Of a stretch of 64,000 nucleotides of DNA, positions 24,020 to 36,007 are shown piece after piece. The stretch's first letter is position 1. Every line of letters starts with the position of its first letter. Made by a program: the position numbers and the translations under genes. The notes under the pieces were generated by a model that saw only the letters and a list, made by a program, of their open reading frames with translations, was not told where the DNA came from and did not search any database. Origin of the DNA: Trematomus loennbergii (Eukaryota > Chordata > Actinopteri > Perciformes > Nototheniidae); contig JAAOOA010000012.1 of the NCBI GenBank assembly GCA_012861695.1, positions 2,044,770 through 2,108,769 of the forward strand. The letters are read 5' to 3'.

Positions 24020-27000
24020 AGGACTCAATTGCTAGTGTCAAGTCTACTTTAATACAGTGTGATGTTCAAGGTTATACTTATTCTGTGTCTGTAGCTTTAA
24101 ATGCTACTGAGCTGCTGCTGGCCACGCCCCTCTGTGAAGTGATTGGTTTAACAGAACACAATGGTGCTCTAGGAGAAGGTGATAAGGTTACCGTATAAGG
24201 ATAAGGGGTTACCTTGGTTGGTTATTGGCTAATGATTGCACAACCCAAAAAACATTGTGACCTCACAAAGTGGCCAAAATCTGATCAGCTCATTTCAGAC
24301 AGGTTTTTATATAAATGGATCAGGACAAAAATAGAGGGAATCTCCTAAAAATAAAGATAAGAGGGGACACATATTAATGTATAAAAGACATGACAAAGTA
24401 ATATGTGACCTTTAAGACTGTTTATCTTTATCCAAAATGATTAGCCCAATTAATGTTAATTACTGATGCACCTTTATAAGCAGTGCTAGTGTTAAATAGT
24501 GACTAAGCGTGTTCTATGCCAGTGGCCAGGCCTGTAGACTGTGTATATAAAGGCCTCACTTCAGCTCTTTCCCAAATACAGTTATTTCTGGTCCAAAAAA
24601 ACAAAGATGGCAAAATCCAAACTCAAGGCTTCAAACCGCTCTTCCACAAACCAGTGAGTGACATCGACTTCTCTTGTGCACTCAATGGTGCACAAACACA
24701 CTCAGTGTGTTTCAGTTATTAGTCTGATTAGACCCATGCTATGCTGGGAATTATGATAGCTTACCAAACGCCATAAATAAGAATGGTAATTTGAACCACA
24801 GCATGCAGCAGTTTTCATGTAAAATGTCTGCTAAAGCCACTATAGTATTTCTATTTGCTCAGCAACAAACAGCATAGACACAGTGGAAGACCTGCTGGTG
24901 AACATATTGGAGCATAGCTATATACCAAACTTAATTCCAGCTATGGCATATTATTATTTCCCTACAATGTCTCTTTTTATGATGTACAACTGGCCAGATA
25001 AAATACTGTAAGCTGCTTAGAAGCCTCAAAAGAATGAGACAGCCGAGTCTACAGAATTAATTTGGCGATGGAGAGAATCTCTGGTGAATAACCGCTCCTC
25101 TGAGAAATACTCTGAAACCACTTCTTCAAGTCCTTGGGAGGCAGAGTATTCTACAGTTTGTTTACTATTCCTGGATTCACGCTCACACACCCTTGAGACG
25201 AACCCTCGTCATGATGCAGCTGAGCAAAGCCTTTTTACACTCTCCCTCTCCCTAATGTAATTGTGTATGTCGGAAACGTTAATAGAAAGGCAGCATGACC
25301 TGCCAGAATATGAGCCCATAGCTGTAATGCGATTACTAGTGTAAGAAACATAATGATAGGCGATGAGAGTGAGACAAAGACAGAGTGGATTGGAGGGAAG
25401 GAGCAGGTAAGAGAGAGTGAGAAAAAGAGAGGGCAGCAGCGGAGGAGCAGAGGGAGAGGAAACAGCAGGTAAACAGTAATGTAATTGCCATTAGATCAAT
25501 TTGAACGTGGTCAGAGATCACTGCTTGTGACAATAAATATTGATTTGATAAAACCACCGGGGCAGAATATGGGCCAACATGAATACAGGCAGAGTAGATC
25601 AAAGCTCTTACAGCTGCATCTGCAACTGAGGCTGAAAAAGCTTTAGCTAGCAACTAGCTAGGGAACATGGTGGAGAATTGAACAGCTGAAGAGTCAGACA
25701 TTTCTCTCAGGAGGTGCTGGAGAGCTAAAAGGATAGTGGGTATTGGACTTAAGAATACTTGGATTTTGCATTAGAGTTTGCGTCATTTATGTATACGTAT
25801 ATAACTGGATACAGCTTCGGGGCAGGTCCCCTATTAAAGATGTTCAGTTGTGCACAAAGCTAATGAAGTTTTTATTTGAATATGACTCCCAGCGGCTCCG
25901 TCTCGGCTTATTCAAATAGATGGAGGGAAACGTATTCTTAAAGTGCTTTTTTCCCATTTTAGGACTTAAATGGTTTAAAAGCACTATGATTTACCTAAAA
26001 CATTACTCAGTGTAAGTCTATGGGGAAAAGTGTTATGCCGTCACGTGACAGACAGAGCCACTCTGCTAAAAAAATCCAGTGCTCTTCCTGGCGGTATTTG
26101 TCAAAATGTGGAATAATAAATGAAACATCTCTCCATAGCACTGAATGGTGGTGTTCTTTTGTTAAATAACTTCAGGGGATACTTTCAAAGGCGATATGTC
26201 TTTGTTGCGTTCACAGCTCATTTCTGCTGCTCCCAAGTGGCCAAAAAAAAGCAACTACATTAAACTTTGGCCAGTCTTTCAGCTACGTTAATACAGTGAT
26301 CCAATCAACATCACAAAAAAATCATAACGAAATGTATCCCTTGTGGAAAAACAAATGTGTGTGAAGGAGGAGAGCCAAATGGAATGAAAGAGTAGAAATT
26401 ATTACGAGAGGAGAAATTGGCAGGGGAGAGATGTGAAGCGTTTCCCTGGTCTCGATATTTTTGACTTTTCATTTTTCAGCATACAGACTTCACTTCAAGC
26501 CGAGTCCCACACATGTTCTGCTTGATTGCCCAGAAATTGAAAATGGTAAAAAAATCTAAAGGCATGAGACTGAATTTATACTATATTTCAAAATGCAATT
26601 ACAAGGCTTTTAACCGTTTGTGTTGCCCAGACAGATTGACTCTGTGGAACCAAACGCAAATTAAAAAAAAAAATCAGTTTGGTCCAAATGTCTCCAGAGC
26701 CAGAGAGCAAAGCGTTCTCTGCTCCGTCTCTCAGGGAGAATTGACAGAGGGAGGTGGAGAGAAAACACTGAATAGACTGGAGAGGTCCCTGAGGAGCTCC
26801 CTCCCTTTACACGCCTGCTGTGGGAGCACAAATGCATCACAACAGGAGTGTGTGTGTGTGTGGAAAGGCTGCTTGGTTTCTGCAGGACAAACACAGCGAT
26901 ACATACACAAACACACTGGAGGATCATACGTTAGTAAAAAAAGAGGCAAACTTTGTTGGAAAAAATATTTTTTATTTATTTAACAAACTAATCAAATCAG

Positions 27001-27915
27001 GCATAAATATATTAACAGTGTGTCCTTGCCAAGCTTGAGATTTAAATTATTTCTGCAGCATTTCTTTTTTATTTTCCCTTCAGAAAGCTGGAGCTCAGGC
27101 TCTGATGCAACCAAACCGAGCTCATTTATCCATTGTTAGTATTTATCTGTATGTACAGGGCAGAACTGTTATAACCATTGTTACAGGCACAGGAGGAACA
27201 GCAACTGAAAAAAAACTATGTACAGTATGTAACAATTGCAATGAAGTCAACAGGGGGAGAAATACAGAACCAGCCAGAGAGATGTGAAAAAGTGCCTGAC
27301 ATATGTTAGAAGCACACTGATGACTCCTCTGCATCCCATTACCATGTAGCCGGTGCAGCCTACAATAAAATGGACAGATCGAATCCCCTCAATTCATTGT
27401 TGGACCTGAAATTCAAGCTGAAATTGCTTCCTACTGAAATTGCCACAGTGCAAAACTGCTCATGCGTTGGAACGGCAGTAAAACGTAGCTCCAGTCCGTT
27501 TCATTTGCATTGAATTATTACGGGTGGCTTTTACTCACTTCATTTTGGCTCCACAAATTGATCTGAACTGACTGTTTACAAGGAGGGAGGCAAATAGCTG
27601 CAAGTGCAAATAGAAATGTCATATAGTTTAACAGCACGGTACAAGAACCAGCGAGTCCTTTTTAGCTGTTGCACTTCAAAGTGAGGAGATGACACCCGAG
27701 GAAGATGAGATCAATAGAGGAGAGAAACTGGTGTCGCTGTTAATCAAAAAGGGGATAATTCTTTAGGTTTCCTCAATATTACTTTAGATGAAAGACGAAA
27801 AACAGCTTGTAAATGAGATGTAATCATCTCATAGCCAATCAGATGTGTCCGTCAATTCATGCTTCGGTAAAGTTGTAAGGGAAAAAAAGATTCCCTGGTT
27901 TAGACGTACGGTTTA
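24020..27915. other. Intergenic, no gene recognised
   Basis: Several short open frames exist, but none shows a recognisable motif, splice context or codon bias. A small (GT)n lies at 26848-26861. Confidence 0.35.
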
Positions 27916-27923
27916 GGTATATT

Positions 27924-28320
27924 AAAGGAATAGTTAAAGATTTTTGGAAACCTAATATTTGATTTACATTGGAAAAATCTAGACTACTCTCATGTCTGTA
28001 CGCTTAACATTAGCCAGATGCCAATTAGCTTAGCTTAGCATAAAGACTGGAAGCTAAACCCAACAGCAAGCAACATTTTACTCAACAAAAACGACTTGGT
28101 ATAGTTGCTTTTAGTGCCATTATTTCCAAAACATGTCATTTTTGCATTGCTTGCTACATATAATGCGTCAATAAATGAGCTTAACAGGCTAGCGGTTTCA
28201 CCCTGATTCCAGTCTTCATGCTAAGCTAAATCCCTGCTAGCTAGCTTTATATTTAGCATACAGACGGAGCTTTTAATCCAAATCTTTAATGAAAAGCAAA
28301 TATGCTCATCTCCAAAAAAA
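27924..28320. repeat. Dispersed fish repeat ('TTAGCATAAAGACTGGAA' family), copy 3
   Basis: Begins AAAGGAATAGTTAAAGATTT. It contains AGCTTAGCATAAAGACTGGA near 28035, TGCTAGCTAGCTTTATATTT near 28230, and ends close to an A-run at 28314-28326. The best preserved of the three copies. Confidence 0.7.
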
Positions 28321-28609
28321 AAAAAAAGTCATGCAAAACTATCATGACACTTCCTTCTCACAATTGACTCATTGAGATAATACAGACGTCAGTGGCAGGT
28401 GTGAAGAGGCCCAGGAAGAAAGACACAGGAAGTTGTGTTTCGCAGCAGGAAGAGGAAGTGTCTGTGAACGTATGGATGTAGAAACACACGAGTTCTTAGC
28501 AAGGAACATCAGCCTGAAGAATTCAACCTGAGAGATGAATACTGGTACCAAATAACATGAAATCAAGTCTGCCTTAATTTAAGATGAATATATAACTCAT
28601 TCTGCCTTT

Positions 28610-28740
28610 CTAGATGTTTTTCATCCATCCATCTTCCCTTTGTGCTCGTCTCCATTCATCCATCTGTTGTTTTATTCTCGTCACCACGCCTTCCTCTTCC
28701 TCCCTGCTGAGAGGTAGAGGAGCTGCAGCTTCATCCTCAT
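28610..28740 (-). CDS. ids: Candidate terminal ids exon
   Basis: With acceptor GAGTCTGCAG at 28741 the phase left by the previous exon is honoured and the frame stays open for 43 codons to TAG at 28612-28610. It gives an acidic start ([18 protein letters not shown]). An acceptor at 28755 would instead end early in a short basic tail. The C-terminus is not conserved enough to choose; either would extend beyond the usual IDS end. Confidence 0.35.
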
Positions 28741-31700
28741 CTGCAGACTCACGTCTAGACACGAGTCAGAACACAAGGAAGTAAATGACTGAACAAATGT
28801 GTGTAAATAGTTCCATTCAGTTTCAAAAGGAGTAGAAACTTACAGGAGGCAGTCTGGTCATCTTCGATCATCACACTGTGGTCATAGTCGCTGTAGACGT
28901 TGTTATCCTGACCGGGTCGCTCGCCAACATGTACAGCTCTCCAGCGTGGACGTCTGAGACATTCACCTGGGTGGAGAGACGGAGGGGGGGGGTAAGACAA
29001 ATATAATCCGTTAGGCTTTGTGTCCACATAGCTTGTTGTTTTGTTGTTGTTGTTGTTGTGCTACAACCATTTCATTAACTCTGTTGCTTACGTATTTATA
29101 TTTTCTTCATATATCCTTTAAAATGCTCCCATTAACTGGTACTAAGTCATTGTTGGTGCTTATTCATTTCTTGGTGTCATGTTGAAATCTTGAATGTAAT
29201 GTAACCCCTACTCAACCTGTAAACATTTTTATTAGAAGTTATTAAAAAAGACTATTACGGCTCACAGTCGTCTGACAAAAATAATCTGCGTATCAAGATA
29301 AAAGTATAACCACTCACCGACAGCAAAAGTAGTGTCGGCCCGGCCAATCTGCTCCAACAAATCTGCCTTTTTAATCTGTGTTCTGTTTCCGTCTGACAGA
29401 CGGGGTCAAAACAGGCTTTTGTCATCAACTAATTTTGGAAAAGTTGAACATTTTAAACCTGTAGCGCACAAAGCAGACGCACACAAATGGTGGTGTGCCG
29501 AGGGTTTAAAATGTTCAACTCTTTTTCACAAGGAGGCTGCATTTGATAGCAAACATTTGAAAACAATTCGGCTCTGAACTACAGTCCTTCCGGTTGTGGG
29601 AAACGTCTCCAGTTTATTGTGCCTGACAAGATGGATAGATCCGTCACCCAAACACAGCTCCCCAGCCTGAACCTGAAACGTTGAGACAGAGGAGGAGAGA
29701 GCCATTGGTGAGAGAGGCGAGCCTCATGCTGGGCAGGACACCCACCTGGAACGTGTTGGGGTTGAAGCCCAGCCACAGAGTGTATCTGTAGTCCCAGGTG
29801 CGCAGAGAGTAGCCCATGATCTTTATGTCTTTGAGAGTCAGGGAGGTCAGAGTTCTCCTAAAAGCACAACAAGGAAACATAAAAGCATTTCAAAATGCAA
29901 CAGAACATTTGGCGAGGGCTGTACAGGCTTTTTTGAAGCTTCATTCATATCGTTGACATTCAAATCTCACATGTCTTTTGTTTACACCCAGTGTTTCTGC
30001 AGAGTAACAGAAGATTAGGCCACACTAATATTATTAGCATTAAACAATTTGTAGATTCAGATTTCTGTGGTGGCTTCATAGGATTTATTTTCATTTATTG
30101 TCTATACAAATGTTTTTTTTTTTCTTTTTTTTATACATACAGGCAAACATTTAATTAAAATACAGCTTATTGTACGCCTTAAATCTAAAAGTGGGTTTTT
30201 TTTACATTAAGAAAAAAATATTTATAAATAAAAACAATGTTCAAAAAGGACCCAAAAGTAATTAAAATAATGAATTGAAATTAAAGATTCATACGAAAAA
30301 TAATATGGTAAAAAAGAACCAAAAAAGAAATGTACACCTTTCGGCAAACAAAATATTCTTTTTCATTCCATATTTGTTGATCTTGAGCCTCTCACAGATA
30401 ATTCTATTAAAGGTCCATGTCATGGCCATTTCTACTGATCATAATTCCATTGTTGAGGTCTACTAGAATAGATGTATATTGTGCAATTTTCCAAACTCAC
30501 ATTGGTTTCTCAAACAGCATCTCTGTATAGTACGTGTATTCACTCTCTGTCCTACACGGCTTGTTGGAGCTCCTGCCCCCCCCTCCCTGTGAGCCCAGTG
30601 TGCTCTGATTGGTCGGGACGTTGCGAGGCTCGCTGCTCAGTGAGCTGGCTTACTGGTGTGGTTTCCGGGTCGGCGATACAGCGAGACAGCGCGAAACTCA
30701 TCCCGAGCACACACAAACACTCACAGCCGAAGTAAAAACAATAAGTGTGGCTTGATATTGAGTAAGAAAAAGGTTTATAACGCTGTGAGAATGGGTCTGC
30801 GGAGAGCATTTCCCCGCGATCCCAACTCGTCTATTACCAACCAGGGAGCTCTATGCAAGTCAATGGGACTCCCCGTTAGTTGAAAATGTACGCTAAAGGT
30901 CCTGGTGTGTGAGGAGCTCCGCGGATTGGTCCATTTTGGTTCCCGGAAGAAAAAAATGGAAAAAGAGAAATCTCCAACGAGGCGTTTTGGGGAGGTATTT
31001 TCTGTGTTAGAGTTTTACTCGCTACAGGGTGTACTTTGAGGGTTTGTGACTCTGCAGACCGTTTACATGCAGAACAAGCTACATAACGCACGCAAGGGAC
31101 GGGTAATAACCAGAAAAGCATGACATGGGACCTTTAATATAGAATTGAGTTTGAGGATATTTAAAAAAAATGTTTTAGGTCAAGATATTTGAAGTTTCAT
31201 TAAAAAAACCTCAATAAAAAAGACTTTGGGTACGGCCCTTCTTTCTGCAGTGCTCATTTATAGCTTTTGCCAACTCCTCCTGCGCCCCGTGGCTGAGCTG
31301 CTGTGCGGCTGCTGTGCGGCTGCCAGGCGGCTCCGTACAGAGTTGAACCTGCAGCAGGTGCAGCTCTCTCCTCTGGATCCGTTCATCCAGAGATCATCCA
31401 GAGAACCTGCTGGCGGCTCCGTACGAGCGACAGCACAATGCAGCGGGTCAGAGAGCCAAACCACGCTCGTTCAACACAGCTCTCATGACCTTCACTCATT
31501 TTAAATGCATCTACAAAATCCTTTCATTAAAAAGTAACCGTGTGACATTAATTTACAGAACGCACCTGCTTTCTGAACGATGGAAAATAATAATGATTTA
31601 ACCTTTATACGGCTGGTGAAGGCTATTTAATTTGCTCCTTTTTAAATGTGCTTTTCTAAACACTCCGGTGTGGTACCTGCGGGGTCTCGGCGGGTCGGGG

Positions 31701-34700
31701 GTACTGGCTGAACGACACCGCCTCCGCGTTCTCTCCTCTCTCTGGGCGTCGGAAGGTTTTGGCCCGGTTGTGTCCTTCTGTACACAACTCCTCCTGAAAG
31801 CAAGAAAAACAGACCCAAGAGGAGAGGGAATGAAAGACAGAGGCCGTTAGATCACTTTCACATCAGGCGTGTTTTACTTCTCTACATTCAATCTGTTTGG
31901 CAGTGTTAATACAAGGCCAGTGAACCATCTGTAGAAAGGTACCTGAAGGCCTGTTAGTGAAATGTGAACAGGAAATGACATTGATTCAAATAGACAACAA
32001 CAAAAAAGGTTGACAACAGAAAAACGAGCTCTGCCAAGGTTACAAAGAATAAATTACTTAGAGCTTTATTTTGAAACATTTTTTATGAATATTGAAAGGT
32101 GAACTTTCCCCTTAAAATGACTCTCATACAACTTGTCAAATCATCCAATGCTCACTACTTCCCAAACACATGCATTCTCACTAAAGTCTTTCCATTCAAA
32201 ACACTTTGCACTGAATCATGTCTGGGCAAGGACTTTAGACTTTCCTCCAGGTTGGATTCTTTGTTTAGGGTTGAGGCATCCAAGATATCGTCAAGAGGGA
32301 AACTCCCCCTGGAGGGGATTTGGGGATTTTAAAAATACTAAACTAAATAAACACATTCCTTCATTTCCATCGCTCCATACCTGGAAGGAAACATCAGGAC
32401 AGAGTTTCAGAGCTCTGAGGCCGGCCATGTCGGAGACGGTCGGGAAAACATCCACCAGCTCCACCATGTTCTTAATCACTTTGTCATCTGAAAGAGAGAG
32501 GTCAGCCAATTAGTGAACGTCTTAAAAAAGCACTGACGGCAAATGAAAGTAAAGATATGGTCAAAGATTCACCAGGCGCCCTGCTCTTACATTTCATCAT
32601 CATTGCAGCATTTGCACTTGAAGCAGAAACTGTCCGGGGGAAATATCAAAGTGGATCCCTGTCGAAACACTTTAGGGAGATCTCCAAGTGTATCAAAGAC
32701 TTCATTTAAGTCAAGTCGGCATATTAATACAAGTTTTTTAAAGGAACTAAGACCAAAAATATAAAGAAATATTAGTCTTACTGTTAAAGCTGTGCTGTGA
32801 TTGGTTGAATGCGTCAATATAAGGAAAGGTAGACTCTCCACGCGAGTTACGGTGTGAGGTGACCTCAGGAACGTAGAACATAAGGGGGACTCGCGTCGCC
32901 ACGTCAAAATTGGAATATTTGGCCCATTCACCGTGCTCTCCCAAAGACCAACCTGCAACAACAGACAAAAGAGAGATCATGAAAGGTATTAAAAAGAGTG
33001 CTAATCTACAACATAAAATCACATTGTTAGACTCCCAGTCATCTAATATTTGAAAATGATGGCATTTCATTGAGTTTTACTGCGTGTAAATCAAGCGGTC
33101 ATGGAAAAGATTCCCTCCAGCATCCTCCACTGAAGGAGACATTAAAAGAAATTAAGTTTCCAAGTCACAAAGTCTGAAAAAAATAAGAGGTAAGGCAATA
33201 AAGAGCTGGGTTTTTAGAGTACAGCCAAAGGAAGTCAAACACAATGTGCTGTTACAACACTGCCATCTGGTGGTGGTACAGGCAACTGCCACACATCTGC
33301 AATATTTACTTAGATTAGATTTAATGTATTGATCCCAAATTGGATTGTTGTTTTTTCGCACCAGCATGTCTTCAAGGCTTTGCACATTAATTTAAAATAC
33401 AATAAAATAGGAATTAAAAAAAGCAAAAACAGTAAATATTTATGTAGGAGCCAATATGCTTATTTAGCCTAACTTTATTATTATCATTATTTGTACATCG
33501 TTTGTATTTTATCATTCCTCCCGGTAATTATCACATGGGTGTGATTTATTGGTATTTAGTCCGCCTGTTTTTCGGGGATTGCATGACACAGAGGGTGAGC
33601 TGGCTTGTTTATTGTTTGTGTATTTTCTTTGTTAAAATTGTAAAACTTTTACTTCAGGACAGACTTTTATTTTGGAAGGCATCACAGCAAGAGCCAAGTT
33701 TAGCCTCTTAGCTATTTACATATTCAGGAGTATAGTCGCTAATATGGATCTATCACCAGTATAAATATAAAGATTATCTATAAACCACAGAATATAACTT
33801 CCTACTAAATAATATGTATACAATTTGGAAACTATATACAAAGTTTTTTTAAATACACATTTAAATACAATGAGGTTGTGTTTAAATACATTATGTACAA
33901 ATTGTTTAAGGTATTAAAAGGGGAAAACAGAATTAAATCTGGTTAATAAAAGGAAACCTAAATACTGTGCAATGATAACTGCCATTAGAACTTTTTATTT
34001 TACAGAAAAGAAAAAAAAAACATGTCAGTATTTTGGCCAGAAATCTAATTGAAAAGGTTCTCACCGTGATCCGAGGTGAACACCACCACTGTGCTGTCGG
34101 ACAAACGCAGCTCATCGAGGGCGCTGAGCAGCCTCCCGACCTGAGCGTCCATGTACGACACGGCGGCGTAATAGTGCTGCCGGATACGCAGCTGGAACAC
34201 AGGTCATTTTGGACTTTTAATATCAAGATCGTTTACAACTTCCACATTTGGAGAACAATGATTCCAGTGTTTACACAGATCTGTTTACTGACTTGGATAC
34301 AAATCAGACGACATTATATGGAGAGATTATGCATCGATATAGGTCATTTAAAGAGGGTTCACTTTAATACATTTCTTTACCCAGGAAAAATGGTCTCAAA
34401 CCTGGAAGTCTTTAGGGATGGGTCCATAGGGAAGCTAATGTTGAGCTTCTGGACATCGTCCCTCCTCCTCACATCTGTCCAGGGGTTGTAGGCAACAGGT
34501 GGGAGGAGTTTAGGGACATCGGGGTCAGGGGCCAAAGTGATTTCCTCAATGGGATACAGACTCAGGTACTCCTGTAATACATAAGCAACAGAAAGGTAAA
34601 TAAAGCCAGGAACAGAGACAGCTGGATTTACATAATGATAGCTCTTGTGTAAGAGATATCCATCATTTGTATTTTTTGAATTGCTAAAACTTTATTTTAT

Positions 34701-35918
34701 TGCCGCTTTGTAGTAAATGGAGATATTATTGACATTATTTTAGTTCAGTAGAGTAGTCGGGTATGCTTCTTTGCAACGGTAATTTGATATTTATTGGAGA
34801 CAGGTGGAAGAGTGTTTGGGCATCAGTAAGACATTTCTTTTTGTTTAAACATTGAAAGAGAGGTCATTGTTATTTGTAGTGTCAAAGGGCCCATGTCATG
34901 CTTTTCCGGTTATTACCCGTCCCCTTGTGTGTTATGAAGGTTTTTATGCATGTAAACGGTCTGCAGAGTCACAAACCCTCAAAGTACACCCTGTAGCGAT
35001 AAAACTCTAACACAGTCTATGCTGCCCCAAAACGCCTCGTTGGAGATTTCTCATTTTCCATTGTTTACTTCCTGGGTACTGTGACGTGTGAATACCAGAG
35101 GCCACACCCTCTGCCAGCCTTTCACGAAACAAAGCTTCACAAACCTTTCAGCGATTCATGCCGGATATGTACAGCGTAGGGCACTGAAGAACGATGCTGT
35201 TCCTACTTTGTTTGGACCAGCGGGAGATTCAGGTACACAACCTGTAAGTATTCATTGTTTGTGTATTTATGATGTTTAAAACAAACAAGGTATCTACCAC
35301 GACTGTTTAAATGGGTAAACGTTTTTCAGGCTACTAGTTGGGATCGCGGAGAAATGCTCTCTGCAGACCCATTCTCACAGCGTTATAAACCTTTTTCTTA
35401 CTCAATATCAAGCCACACTTATTGTTTTTACTTCGGCTGTGAGTGTTTGTGTGTGCTCACTGCTCAGGATGAGTTTCGCTTGTTCTCGCTGTATCGCCGA
35501 CCCGGAAGCCTGTCCGCTCCTCGCAGCAACGAGCCTCGCAACGTCCCGACCAGTGTTGGGCAAGTTACTTTTAAAAAGTAACTAGTAATAGTTATAGTTA
35601 CTGCTCTCAAAAAAGTAACTAGTTACTAAATTATAAAAGTAACTAGTAACAAGTTACTTTACTTTTAAAATAATAACAATAAAAATACAAGTTTTTGTGT
35701 TGTTCTGTGGCACAGTAAGACTAGTTTTATAGCCCCATGTACATTAGTTAGGTGCTTCAGGAGATTGGCATTGCTGTTATTCGATGTGGACAATGCTTTC
35801 TGTCCTGCATGCAGTTTACATTTCACCGTAATATTTTTTGCGTCCTTTATCCTCACAAATTGAAAATAGTGGTTATATCTCCAAGTTGTAAATGCGCTGC
35901 TGCTGTCGCTGATACTTG

Positions 35919-36007
<89 letters not shown>

